Below are positions 13,254 through 21,828 of a stretch of DNA of 33,954 bases, piece by piece; the stretch's first letter is position 1, and the number at the start of each line of letters is the position of its first letter. The stretch spans positions 1 to 33,954 of the forward strand of contig JAAZXB010000022.1 in assembly GCA_014240375.1 (NCBI GenBank), read 5' to 3'. Position numbers and translations under genes: made by a program. This stretch comes from Planctomycetota bacterium. Lineage in GTDB: Bacteria; Planctomycetota; UBA8108; UBA1146. Under the pieces are notes generated by a model. That model saw only the letters and a program-made list of their open reading frames with translations, did not search any database and had not been told where the DNA came from.

Positions 13254-13876
13254 TTCCCCCTGATCTTGAAGAAGTCTCCCCGACGTCGCCGGGAGAAGAA
13301 CTTCGCCGAGACTCCCGATCTCTCGATCGCGACCGGGAGAGACAATTGATCGCGAGCCGATCCGCTCTCGATGTAATTCAACCAAAGCCGATTAAAACGT
13401 CCGACGTCGGGAGAGTGTCGCCTCATGAGGAACCCCCCGTAGAAGAGGCCGGCTCCCGGCTTCCAGCCCTCCAGACGAAATCGATCGACCGTCCGACGGA
13501 TGAGCTCCGGATCGTCCTTCTTCTTCTCTCGACAGGCTCTCCCCTCCTTGAAGATTCCGCGTCGATAGTGTCGGACGACTCCGACGTCCTCGACGAACTC
13601 GTCGAAGGCCTCGACCGGATCACACATCAGACGACAGTGTCGGTCGACCCAGATCGAAGCGTCGGCCTCGACGAACTCGTCCGCGAGAACTTTGAACTTC
13701 TTCGCCTGTCGAACCGGATCGACGTCGGGATCTCGATCGACCCGGATCGTCTTCCAGACCTTGTGATCGATCCGACGATCGACGAATGCCAGATACTCGA
13801 CGGACCTGTTGACTCTTGATGGAGTGTAAAGGCCTCGACGTTCGCCGATCGAAGCCGTGAAGACGACGATCTTCAT
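13250..13876 (-). CDS. DUF616-like glycosyltransferase
   Basis: A 208-aa protein opening MKIVVFTASIGERRG, then VEYLAFVDRRID, KVWKTIRVDRD, AKKFKVLADEF, ASIWVDRHCRL (the D-x-H/D-x-D-like metal site), LFYGGFLMRRH, and SGSARDQLSLPVAI. This order of motifs is that of the DUF616 (TOD1/MUCI70) glycosyltransferase group. ATG 13876 overlaps the upstream stop (ATGA). Donor and acceptor cannot be read from the sequence. Confidence 0.65.
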   Translation of the reverse strand: MKIVVFTASIGERRGLYTPSRVNRSVEYLAFVDRRIDHKVWKTIRVDRDPDVDPVRQAKKFKVLADEFVEADASIWVDRHCRLMCDPVEAFDEFVEDVGVVRHYRRGIFKEGRACREKKKDDPELIRRTVDRFRLEGWKPGAGLFYGGFLMRRHSPDVGRFNRLWLNYIESGSARDQLSLPVAIERSGVSAKFFSRRRRGDFFKIRGK

Positions 13877-15654
13877 CCGAGGATCTCCTTCATCCGGGAG
13901 AGCCACCGCTCGAACGGAAACTTCGCGAGCGGAGAGTCGTCCCCGAGAGCCGCCGACATCGAGGCCGCGAGAGACTTCGGCTCGGACCATATATCGAGGC
14001 CGGCCGTCCGGACTTCCGGGAAGAGCTTCCGGATCGCTCCGTCGGGAGTCGCGAGAACCGGGATCCCGGCCTGGGATGCGTTCGCGATCTTCACCGTCGG
14101 CTTCCCGAGGACGTTCATCTTCGACCGGCCGCCGATCCTCGGAGCAATCACCAGAGCCGCCCCTTCGAGCGACTTCCATCCGTGATGATCGAAGTCGAGG
14201 ACGAGCTCCCGGCCGATGAGCTCGGCCGCCGACCTGATCGCAGCGATCGACCGACCGTCCCCGAGAAACGTCTTCGCTCCCGCGTATACGATCGGACCGT
14301 CGGGATCATACCAGTCGAGACCGACTCTCGGATCGGCATGATGAGGAACGAGATGAGTCTTCACCCCCCTCGGCCTGAGGACTTTCTTCGCCGCGTCCGC
14401 GAGATGAATTGTCGAGAGGATCACCTCGTCGAACTTGTACGCCTCCCACTTCGCGAGAAGCCAGTCTCCCGGCTCCTGTCGAGCTTCCGCTCGATTCCCG
14501 AACCAGAGATCGAGAGGCTCCCAGACGATCCGCTTCGTCCTGTCCCGGACGATCGGCGGGATCCCGGCCTTCGTGACGAGCCCGACGTCGTATGCTTCCC
14601 CGTCCTTCATTGTGATCCGGCTCCGAGAGTTGAGCTCCTTCCATCCGAAGGCCTCAGTGATCGGCCGGCCTCTCATCCGGAACGAGCCGAAGCTCTTCGG
14701 ACCGACGACGAGCCCCCGGATCGGCGGAATCGGCTTCTCTCCCTTGTAATCGTGACCGACTTCCCGACATAGACTCTTGAACCGCTCGAACGAGATGATC
14801 CCCCGGCCGAGATCCGTCCCGACTCCTGATACATAATGTTCGCACATCGACCGGACAGGCTCGTCGGTTCGGCCTGTCGCAAGATCGACTCCGAGCTCGA
14901 CCCATCCCCGGACGTGATTCCGGATCTTATCTTCGACCGACGGCCGATGAGGGATCCCCCTCGGCCGAGAGAATTTATGAAACCATCGAGCCCCCGGAAG
15001 ACAGAGACATCGTCGGCCGGCCTGTCTGTATTTTTCGTGAATATAACCTTCTCCACCGCTGAAGCCCGAGAGCTCCGGATGGAATCCGAGCCACGATTCG
15101 CGACGAGCCGCGAACAGGCCGAGACCGTGTTCCGGAATCTCGAACGGCTCCCCGGCGGGATCCTTCCCGCGTTCGTCGACTCGCCACGTCCCGAACATAT
15201 GCGACCGCCACTCCGGGAACATGTGAGTCCCCTCGATCCTGTGCGGACCGTAATTAGAGACGAGCGGACCTTGAAGGAGATCGTCCGAGTCCGGATTCGC
15301 GTCGAAGTATCGGACCAGATAATCGAGAGCCCCGACGTCGAGCAGGACGTGAGAGTCGATACAGACGACGAACTTCCCCGTCGCGACCTTGAAGAGATGC
15401 CCTCTCGGCGGGCAGGATCCCCTCGGCTCCGGGAACGGAACATAACGGCCGCGATCCCGAACCCGTCCCTCGATGAGCTTCCGCACCGCCTCCCCCTCTC
15501 TCGTTCCGGGAGAGTTGTCGACGACGATAATCTCGAACCTCTCGATCGCCTCCGGATGATAAAACCGGAGAGCCTGAACCGTGAAGAAGACCTCGTCGAA
15601 GTTCTCGAAGCAGGCCATCCCGATCGTAAAGTCGAACTTCTTCTTCTCGCTCAT
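13873..15654 (-). CDS. Two-domain glycosyltransferase (GT2 plus GT-B-like)
   Basis: A 593-aa protein. The N-terminal domain (about 1-270) is a GT-A family-2 fold: FTIGMACFENFDEVFFTV, EIIVVDNSPGT, KFVVCIDSHVLL (metal site, D-x-H), FSGGEGYIHEKYRQAG. The C-terminal domain (about 310-593) has GT-B-like elements: VILSTIHLAD, LVPHHADPRV, PIVYAGAKTF, and a late segment KIANASQAGIPVLATPDGAIRKL typical of the sugar-nucleotide side. Two fused transferases could build a disaccharide. ATG 15654 overlaps the preceding stop (ATGA). It has no signal peptide and acts in the cytoplasm. Confidence 0.8.
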   Translation of the reverse strand: MSEKKKFDFTIGMACFENFDEVFFTVQALRFYHPEAIERFEIIVVDNSPGTREGEAVRKLIEGRVRDRGRYVPFPEPRGSCPPRGHLFKVATGKFVVCIDSHVLLDVGALDYLVRYFDANPDSDDLLQGPLVSNYGPHRIEGTHMFPEWRSHMFGTWRVDERGKDPAGEPFEIPEHGLGLFAARRESWLGFHPELSGFSGGEGYIHEKYRQAGRRCLCLPGARWFHKFSRPRGIPHRPSVEDKIRNHVRGWVELGVDLATGRTDEPVRSMCEHYVSGVGTDLGRGIISFERFKSLCREVGHDYKGEKPIPPIRGLVVGPKSFGSFRMRGRPITEAFGWKELNSRSRITMKDGEAYDVGLVTKAGIPPIVRDRTKRIVWEPLDLWFGNRAEARQEPGDWLLAKWEAYKFDEVILSTIHLADAAKKVLRPRGVKTHLVPHHADPRVGLDWYDPDGPIVYAGAKTFLGDGRSIAAIRSAAELIGRELVLDFDHHGWKSLEGAALVIAPRIGGRSKMNVLGKPTVKIANASQAGIPVLATPDGAIRKLFPEVRTAGLDIWSEPKSLAASMSAALGDDSPLAKFPFERWLSRMKEILG

Positions 15655-16079
15655 CCCTTCTCCCCCTCATAGATTCCCCAGCGACCGATAGGACACTCGA
15701 CCTTCGACCAGTGAGTCTTCCGCGTCATTACACACCCGCAGGCCCGGCACGTTCCCTTCTTCCCGTTGTACAGATCACAGGCTCGACACTCTTCCATCCG
15801 TCGAGTTCTGACGCCCGCTGGGACTCGTTTCCGGCCTGTCCGGACGTCCCGAGCGATCGCCGTCGAGAACGTCGCGACCTTCCGGACGATCCCCGGCTCG
15901 ACGACATCGACTCTCCCCGTCGCGATCAGTCGCTCGATCAGTCGCTCGAAGGCCTCGACCCCCGGACCGAACTCCCCGGCCTGATAGGATTCCCACTGAT
16001 GAAGCCGCCTCTCGATCGAACGGCCGGAGAACTTCGACCAGTCGAGGCCGATCCCGACGTACTTCGTCCCCTCTCTCAT
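15651..16079 (-). CDS. Cys-rich zinc-binding protein, end of tail module (142 aa)
   Basis: N-terminal VGIGLDWSKFSGRSIERR, a helical middle, then ECRACDLYNGKKGTCRACGCVM...VECPIGRW, a Cys cluster (CxxC, CxxCxC, C) seen in small phage structural or glycan-linked proteins. ATG 16079 directly follows a run of ten G. The longer open frame upstream overlaps the Cys-rich tail protein and is rejected. The role is unknown; it sits between tail-tip genes and the glycan cassette. Confidence 0.7.
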   Translation of the reverse strand: MREGTKYVGIGLDWSKFSGRSIERRLHQWESYQAGEFGPGVEAFERLIERLIATGRVDVVEPGIVRKVATFSTAIARDVRTGRKRVPAGVRTRRMEECRACDLYNGKKGTCRACGCVMTRKTHWSKVECPIGRWGIYEGEKG

Positions 16080-16089
16080 CCCCCCCCCC

Positions 16090-16704
16090 TCAGACGTCCG
16101 ACAGAGTGATCGTCCAAAATCCCGAGCCCGTCCCCCCGCTTCCGTCGCAATTGTCGTCGCAGCAGTCATCCGACGGGATCCCACTGATCGGACCGAATAA
16201 TGCCTCGAAGCTCGTCCGATTACATGAGGACGAGCTTGCGTCGAGCGACCCCGAAGCCGAACAGGCTCCGTACAAATTCCAAGACAGCCTCCAATTGCCA
16301 GACGACGAGACGGAAGGGCACTCGACCACAAGTCCGAGAGTGATCCCCGCGAACTCGCATCCCTCAATAGAAACCGGATCGCAAAGAACAACCGATCCCG
16401 TGAACGTCCCGTTCCCCTGTCCGTACAAGTCGCCGAACCCTGATCCCCCGCAGTCGCAGGAATTCGTGTTCGACAGATTAACGTCGACCGGATAAGACAG
16501 GCCGACCTGAGCCCATGAATCACAACAATCGAATCCCGTCGTCGTCGTGTCCGTCGTCCCTGTCGTCGTCGTGTCTGTCGTTCCCGTTCCCGTCGTCCCT
16601 GTCCCTGTCGTCGTCGTCGTCGAAGACGAAGACGTCGAGGACGAAGACGTCGTCGAAGACGAACTCCCGCAGCAGTCACAGGGACCGATATTGATCGTCG
16701 GCAT
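16090..16704 (-). CDS. Cys-rich tail-tip/fibre protein with Ser/Thr stalk (204 aa)
   Basis: The protein starts PTINIGPCDCCG, then a Ser run, then a Thr/Gly stalk (about residues 15-55), then a Cys-rich globular domain (FDCCDSW, SCDCGGSG, DDCCDDNCDG) rich in beta strands. The stalk ends in the same GTGTTDTTTTGTTDTTTT as the neighbouring 369-aa gene, so the two are partly paralogous or exchange repeats. An exposed adhesin or decoration is inferred. Cys pairs would need oxidation outside the cell or bind metal. Confidence 0.7.
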   Translation of the reverse strand: MPTINIGPCDCCGSSSSTTSSSSTSSSSTTTTTGTGTTGTGTTDTTTTGTTDTTTTGFDCCDSWAQVGLSYPVDVNLSNTNSCDCGGSGFGDLYGQGNGTFTGSVVLCDPVSIEGCEFAGITLGLVVECPSVSSSGNWRLSWNLYGACSASGSLDASSSSCNRTSFEALFGPISGIPSDDCCDDNCDGSGGTGSGFWTITLSDV

Positions 16705-16719
16705 CCTTCTCCCCCTACG

Positions 16720-17829
16720 CTACGAACCCGACGTCGTCGCGAAGCTCGACTCGTCGACCTCAGAAGTCGACAGACACAACGTCGCCTTATCGACTTCGAT
16801 CTCCCCGTCGACACATCGGACGTCGGTAACTACCTCGAACGAGACCTGACAGGCTCCCAGGCAGTTGAACGGCGGACAGGCCTCCGCCGTCGTCGTCGTG
16901 TCCGTCGTTCCTGTCGTCGTCGTGTCCGTCGTTCCCGTTCCCGTCGTTCCCGTTCCCGTCGTTCCCGTTCCCGTCGTTCCCGTTCCCGTCGTCCCTGTCC
17001 CTGTCGTCCCCGTTCCCGTCGTTCCTGTCCCTGTCGTCCCCGTTCCCGTCGTTCCTGTCCCTGTCGTTCCTGTCGTCGGCGGGCTCGTCGTCCCTGTTCC
17101 CGTTGTTCCCGTTCCTGTCGTTTCCGTCGTCGGCGGGCTCGTCGTTCCCGTTCCCGTCGTTCCTGTCGTCGGCGGGCTCGTCGTTCCCGTCCCTGTCGTC
17201 GGCGGGAGACCTGTCGTTCCTGTCGTCGTCGGCGGGCTCGTCGTCGATGTCGAGATACAGACGTCCGACGAAGCCGCGTTCGACAAACGAACGAGACAGA
17301 GCTTCTCCCCCGTCCCGGCCGATTCCTTCAGAAGGATCTGAGCCGATCCGTCCTCGACCGACGAGAGCTTCGTTCGATCGAGCGGAGTGATGTCCGCGAA
17401 CTCGTCGAGCTCGTCGACGATCTCGACCAGAACCTGAACCGCCCCAGAGATAACAGCGAGCCCGACCTCCCCCTCGACGATCGGTTCGAGCAGGATCGCG
17501 AACTTCGCGACGTCTTCGCATCGAGGACGACCGACGTCGAACGTCGGCGGGTTCTGTTTCCACTCGACGACCGTGTCCTCGTCCGACGGATCGAAGAGCA
17601 TCTCACGAAGGCCGACGACGTCAAACTGATTAAACGTCTCAGAGCCTCCGTTCCGTACCTTGACGATGTCCGCCGTCTTCTGACGGCCTGAGGCCGATCC
17701 CGGCTTGATCGAGCCGCCGAGAGCCCCGTGAGCCTTCACCCACTCCGCCGCATCGATGAAGTCGTTGTATGTCTGGGACGAGAGATCGAGAGCGTCTCCC
17801 GGCTTTACCTTCCTACCGTCAGCCATCAA
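16720..17829 (-). CDS. Tail protein with long Gly/Thr minisatellite stalk (369 aa)
   Basis: An N-terminal domain (about 1-195) starts DGRKVKPGDALDLSSQTYNDFIDAAEWVK and includes VRNGGSETFNQFDVVGL and a beta-rich part. Then comes a stalk of about 120 residues made of TTGTG and SPPTTGT units, then a C-terminal Cys domain (CPPFNCLGACQVSFEVV). The layout head-anchor, stalk, tip suggests a virion fibre. Tandem 15-bp repeats encode the stalk, so length should vary between isolates. ATG 17829 follows CTTGATGGC; a second Met is next to it. Confidence 0.75.
   Translation of the reverse strand: MMADGRKVKPGDALDLSSQTYNDFIDAAEWVKAHGALGGSIKPGSASGRQKTADIVKVRNGGSETFNQFDVVGLREMLFDPSDEDTVVEWKQNPPTFDVGRPRCEDVAKFAILLEPIVEGEVGLAVISGAVQVLVEIVDELDEFADITPLDRTKLSSVEDGSAQILLKESAGTGEKLCLVRLSNAASSDVCISTSTTSPPTTTGTTGLPPTTGTGTTSPPTTGTTGTGTTSPPTTETTGTGTTGTGTTSPPTTGTTGTGTTGTGTTGTGTTGTGTTGTGTTGTGTTGTGTTGTGTTGTGTTDTTTTGTTDTTTTAEACPPFNCLGACQVSFEVVTDVRCVDGEIEVDKATLCLSTSEVDESSFATTSGS
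16893..17250 (-). repeat. 15-bp minisatellite encoding the Gly/Thr stalk
   Basis: Plus-strand unit GTCGTTCCCGTTCCC with third-position changes, giving Gly-Thr-Gly-Thr-Thr on the sense strand. It is interrupted by units for SPPTT. A shorter related tract is at 16540-16640 in the next gene. The wobble variation shows that the protein sequence is being kept. Confidence 0.85.
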
Positions 17830-17841
17830 GCCCCCCCTTCT

Positions 17842-18639
17842 TCAGATCCCGAGGAGACCCATGTTCCCGAACTCGTAAACCTGTTCGACATAAGCCGCGA
17901 TCGGACGTCTCGCGAGATGTCCGGCCGTCGCATCTTCGACTTCACGATATCTCACCCAAAGATAATCGTGTCCTCTCTTGAAAGGGACCGTGATCGGACC
18001 GACCGAGAACGAGCTCGCGTTCGGAGATGCTGTGAATTTATACGTGATCTCCCACGTCTCCCAGTCCTTCATTGATCCGGCCGCTCCCTTGAATAAAACT
18101 TCTCCGGCGGCGAACCCCTTGAAACTCGCGTTGTTCACTGCTCCCGTGAGCCCGAAGATCGTCGCCTTGTAAGCCGCCGTAATCGATGAGGCCGCGAAGA
18201 AGTGAGTCTCCTCGAAGTTGTAGGCTGGGATCGTGACATCGACACCGTCGACGGCCGAGTCCGTTACCCCGATCGCTCCGTTGAAATCCGGAGCCGCTGG
18301 AATCCCCGGAGCCGCTGTCGACGAGTAAGTCGATATAGAGTTCGACTTGTGTCCCGATCCGCCTCCAGTGTCAAACGAGAAGGACGAGTCCCCGACTTCC
18401 TTCGGTTCAAATCTTCCCCACTTGACAGATCCCCTCCAGGCCTCGTCCCCGAGCCGTTCGGAGATCGACACTTCCTTCTTGATCAGGCCAGAAACGTAAT
18501 TAGCGGACCAAGTGTCGAGAGCGCTCTGAGCTACGAACTCATCGTCGGTTCCTGTGATGATGTAATCGCTGTCGATCGTCGAAGAATCACTCTCGACGAT
18601 CTGTGATCCGTTCCAGTCTTGAGCGATCGTCGTCGGCAT
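17842..18639 (-). CDS. Tail structural protein, unassigned (265 aa)
   Basis: It follows the tape measure and precedes the fibre genes, the usual place for distal-tail or tail-tip proteins. The sequence is beta-rich: WNGSQIVESDSSTI, WGRFEPKEVGDSS, PAYNFEETHFFAASSI, WETWEITYKFTASPN, DYLWVRYREVEDA, and C-terminal VEQVYEFGNMGLLGI. A distal tail or baseplate role fits position; no family was recognised with confidence. Confidence 0.65.
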   Translation of the reverse strand: MPTTIAQDWNGSQIVESDSSTIDSDYIITGTDDEFVAQSALDTWSANYVSGLIKKEVSISERLGDEAWRGSVKWGRFEPKEVGDSSFSFDTGGGSGHKSNSISTYSSTAAPGIPAAPDFNGAIGVTDSAVDGVDVTIPAYNFEETHFFAASSITAAYKATIFGLTGAVNNASFKGFAAGEVLFKGAAGSMKDWETWEITYKFTASPNASSFSVGPITVPFKRGHDYLWVRYREVEDATAGHLARRPIAAYVEQVYEFGNMGLLGI

Positions 18640-18648
18640 TGTTTCCCC

Positions 18649-20922
18649 CTATGTAAAGACCCGGCCGTCCGTGTTCGCCTTCACGGCCTCGACGACCTTC
18701 TTCGTAGCCTTCGCCGTGTTCTCTGTCGCCTTCGCTGTCCTGTCCGCCGCCGAATTTCCGCCGCCTAAGTTCATCGCCTGAAAGACAGAGAAGCTCCCCT
18801 CGACCGAGGACTTCGTCCCTCCGGCCGCTCCGCCGAGACCCGCGAGAGCTCCGCCGAGCTTCGCCGGATCGATAGCATCGAAAGCCCCAACGAACATTCC
18901 CGGCTTCTTCTTCTCGTCCTTCTTCCCCTTCTCCCCCTTCTCCTTGTCTCCTCTCTTCGTCGCCGCTGCCGCTATCGACTTCTGAAGCTCCGACCGAGCC
19001 GCATCGACGGCCGCATCGTTCTCCGCGAGTTCCGACTGAAGAGCCGCCTTCCGTTCCGCGTCGGCTCTCTTCTGTTCGTCCGCGAGTTCCGACTGAATGT
19101 CCGACCGTCGGCTCTCGATCGCCGAGAGAGCCGACTTCCGCTCTTGTTCCCGCTGGGCGATCTTCGCGTTCCGATCGTCTTCGACCTGTTGATTAAGACG
19201 ATCAGTCTCCGCCGCGATCTCGGCCGACTTGTCCGCGTCTCCGGTCACAATTGATTTAAGCTTCGACCAAGCTCCCTTGAAGAATCCGATCGTCGAATTC
19301 CATCCGGCCTTAATCGCTCCGACGAAGACGTCGAAAGCGTCGAGGATCACGTCCCAGACCTTCAGCCCGGCCGACTGGATTGTCGACCAAGCGTCGACGA
19401 AGAATGAAGCCGCATTGAATACCGCGTTCGACCAGACCGATTGAAAGAAGCCGACGAAGCTCCCCCACATCGACTTCATTCCACCGACGAGCCGGAGCCA
19501 CTCGGCCTTCATGAACAGAGTCGCGATCTTAAACGCGAGCCCGATATCTCCGGCCGAAATCGCGTCTTTGATCCCTCCCCAGGCCGAGACCGCGTCTTCG
19601 CCGAACGATCGGAAGGCCTCGGCCGAGGCCTCCATCGCCGCCGACCAAGCGTCTCCAAACCACTGAACAAATCCCGAGATCAGGCCCGAGACTTGAGTGA
19701 GAACCCCCGACCAGACCTCCCCGAAAAAATTCCCGACGGCCGCGAACGTCTGAGCGAACCACGAGACCGAACCCGACCAGATAGACCGGAACAACCCGAC
19801 GAAGCTCTTCCAGAGTCCGACGATCGACGAGACGGCCGAAGAAGCCGCCGAGACGATCGCCGACCATATCTCCCGGAAGAACGTCGAGAAGGCCTCCCAC
19901 TCGGAGACGACCGCGATCGCCGCTCCGATGATCAGAGCGACGACGAGAGCGATCGGCGAGAGGATCGCTCCGAAGACTGTCCCGATCACTCCGCCGATCG
20001 AGAGGATCGCCGAAGACATCGCCGCGAGAGATGATCCGATCAGGCCGAGGATCGCTCCGAGCCCCGAAGCTACCGATCCGAACACGACGAGAGCCGCACC
20101 GATCCCGAGGACGATCCCCGCGACCTTCAGACCGAGGACGACGAAGGCCGAGTTCGCCTTCACCCAAGCGACCCACTTTGAGATGAGAGGAGAGATCGTC
20201 TTCTGTAATGCAAGGAAGGCCGGAACGAGAGCCGATCCGACCTGCACAACGACCGCTCCGAGTTGTCTCTTGAGTATGTTCCAAGCGTCTGTCAACTTCG
20301 CCGCGTCGGCCGCCTGATCTCCAGAGATCACAATCCCGAGCCGCTCCGCCTCGGCCGAGAGCTCCTTGAAGGATGAGGCCATCGGAAGAAGTTGTCGACC
20401 GGCTCGTCCGAGAACCTTCATCGCGACTCCGGCTCTGATCGACGGATCTTCGATACCTTGAAGAGCTTCGAGAAGAATCTTGATCCGCTCGTCCGGAGTC
20501 TTGTCGTCGAGAGCGTCCATCGACAGGCCGAGCATGCCCATCATGTCCGAGGCCGACTTGCTGCCTGTTTCTAGGTCGACCATGAAGCGACCCATCGCAC
20601 CGAGTCCCTTCTCCATCGTCGCGATGTCGGCCCCCGACTGTTCGGCCGCGAACCCGAGCTTCGAGAGCATCTCGACAGAGACTCCCGTCCTCATCGACAT
20701 TTTGTCGAGCTCGTCTCCGGCCGCCGCGAACTTCGCCGCCGCCGCTCCCAAAATCCCGGCCGCGACTCCACCGAAAGCCGCGAACTTCGAGCCGATATTC
20801 CGGATTGAGCTTCCCCACTTCTTGAGACGGATCGAGGCCTTCTTGAGTCCTCGGACGAGTTTAGAGTCGTCCGCGAAAAGTTCGACGAAGGCCTTCCCGG
20901 CTTTGATCGCTCCGCCTGCCAT
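18649..20922 (-). CDS. Tape measure protein
   Basis: A 757-aa protein. N-terminal helices (AFVELFADDSKLVRGLKKAS), then MLSKLGFAAEQSGADIATMEKGL, a hydrophobic block (about 250-345) with several possible membrane spans, a Trp/Phe-rich repeat region (IWSAIV, IWSGSV, VWSGVL, AWSAAM), and a coiled coil (about 560-660, ERKSALSAIESRRSDIQSELAD). It sets tail length and is ejected with DNA. At about 0.15 nm per residue, 757 aa would give a tail near 110 nm, which fits a siphovirus. ATG 20922 has AAGGAG upstream. Confidence 0.9.
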   Translation of the reverse strand: MAGGAIKAGKAFVELFADDSKLVRGLKKASIRLKKWGSSIRNIGSKFAAFGGVAAGILGAAAAKFAAAGDELDKMSMRTGVSVEMLSKLGFAAEQSGADIATMEKGLGAMGRFMVDLETGSKSASDMMGMLGLSMDALDDKTPDERIKILLEALQGIEDPSIRAGVAMKVLGRAGRQLLPMASSFKELSAEAERLGIVISGDQAADAAKLTDAWNILKRQLGAVVVQVGSALVPAFLALQKTISPLISKWVAWVKANSAFVVLGLKVAGIVLGIGAALVVFGSVASGLGAILGLIGSSLAAMSSAILSIGGVIGTVFGAILSPIALVVALIIGAAIAVVSEWEAFSTFFREIWSAIVSAASSAVSSIVGLWKSFVGLFRSIWSGSVSWFAQTFAAVGNFFGEVWSGVLTQVSGLISGFVQWFGDAWSAAMEASAEAFRSFGEDAVSAWGGIKDAISAGDIGLAFKIATLFMKAEWLRLVGGMKSMWGSFVGFFQSVWSNAVFNAASFFVDAWSTIQSAGLKVWDVILDAFDVFVGAIKAGWNSTIGFFKGAWSKLKSIVTGDADKSAEIAAETDRLNQQVEDDRNAKIAQREQERKSALSAIESRRSDIQSELADEQKRADAERKAALQSELAENDAAVDAARSELQKSIAAAATKRGDKEKGEKGKKDEKKKPGMFVGAFDAIDPAKLGGALAGLGGAAGGTKSSVEGSFSVFQAMNLGGGNSAADRTAKATENTAKATKKVVEAVKANTDGRVFT

Positions 20923-20933
20923 AATCGACTCCT

Positions 20934-21310
20934 TCAGATCCCGAACTCATCCTCGATCTCGGAGAGACCGCGTCGATCGACGAAGACGGCCTTCAGGATC
21001 GAGACGTCGACCTTCCCGTCCGCCTTCCGTCTCGTCCTCTTGTCCCGTTCTCTCTTGTCGTTTTCTTCCCACGGGTGAAATTCAATTGTCTTCCACGGCT
21101 TCCGCTTCTTCTTCGGATCTCGGACAGTGTTTGCAAGTGTCGCCTCGATCGCCGCTGTATGAAACCAGAGACCGCGATCTCGGCCTTCGTTCATCCAGAC
21201 GAGCTCCCGGAGAGTGAAGCCCCACGGTTCGACTCCGACGAAGCCTGAGGTGAAGAAGATAAACTTCCAGACGTCGAGCTCGTCGAGTTTCCGGAGATCG
21301 TCGTCTGAGA
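20934..21310 (-). CDS. Tail assembly chaperone, frameshifted extension (T-like)
   Basis: Frame -1 relative to the G-like gene. SGFVGVEPWGFTLRELVWMNEGRDRGLWFHTAAIEATLAN then DPKKKRKPWKTIEFHPWE is the expected T part (LREL, W-H-TA and FHP motifs), ending at 20934, 12 nt before the tape-measure start. It has no start of its own, so it should be made by -1 frameshifting. The slip point is uncertain. TTTTTTC (about 21453-21459) is a formally canonical heptamer but lies before well-coded G sequence. The window 21260-21310 fits the coding pattern better. Confidence 0.65.
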
Positions 21311-21751
21311 GAGGATCTCGTCCGACATCGTCTCGACGTCGAGCTCGTCGAGTCGTCTCATCGCCGCCTGAGACTGAGCCGTCGCCTTCTTCTCCGTCGC
21401 CGACCAGAGCCGATTGAAGGCCTTCTTGAGAGGCTGGCTCCGGTCCTTCGGGAAAAAATCGATAATCCCCTCGATGAGAGACTTCATCGCATCGATCGCG
21501 ACGTCCTCGTCGTCGAGGCCTTCGGCGAACTCGTCGATCGAGACGGACTTCTCTTCGAGTTGTCTCCTTAAAATCGTCGTGAGAACGTCGAAGAATGCCG
21601 AAGGATCGGATGAGATCGTCTCGATCACGTCCGAACTCGGCTTGATCGCCTCCGCTAGATTCAGCCCCGTATCCCTCTTCACGGCCGCCATCGTCCCCAC
21701 GTTGACGACGACGACCCAGGTCCGATTCTTCGAGTCTGTAAAACCGCTCAC
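21191..21751 (-). CDS. Tail assembly chaperone, short form (G-like)
   Basis: GTG 21751 with GGGGGAGGG upstream. VVVVNVGTMAAVKRDTGLNL, a helical body, IIDFFPKDRSQPLKKAFNRLWSATEKK and AAMRRLDELDVETMSDEIL look like a real coding frame. After about residue 150 the frame turns into Ser/Thr/Gly-rich shadow sequence. It is therefore either the short chaperone with a long tail or, more likely, the point of a -1 shift into the overlapping frame. It lies between tail tube and tape measure, the standard position for this gene pair. Confidence 0.75.
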   Translation of the reverse strand: MSGFTDSKNRTWVVVVNVGTMAAVKRDTGLNLAEAIKPSSDVIETISSDPSAFFDVLTTILRRQLEEKSVSIDEFAEGLDDEDVAIDAMKSLIEGIIDFFPKDRSQPLKKAFNRLWSATEKKATAQSQAAMRRLDELDVETMSDEILSQTTISGNSTSSTSGSLSSSPQASSESNRGASLSGSSSG

Positions 21752-21828
21752 AATCCCTCCCCCTCGAAAAAAAATGAGACCGGACCAGAGCTCTCCGATC
21801 CGATCTCGAACAGAATATCAATTGTCGA

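Noticed and set aside
16893..17250. CRISPR-like array
   Set aside because: Units are 15 bp, contiguous, without unique spacers, and code for a protein stalk.
16865..17341. Plus-strand frame rich in VVPVP repeats
   Set aside because: It is the mirror of the Gly/Thr minisatellite; third-position changes preserve the minus-strand protein, not this one.
21453..21459. TTTTTTC as the certain frameshift site
   Set aside because: The downstream zero frame still looks well coded for about 150 bp, so a shift here would discard real sequence. It is kept only as a candidate.
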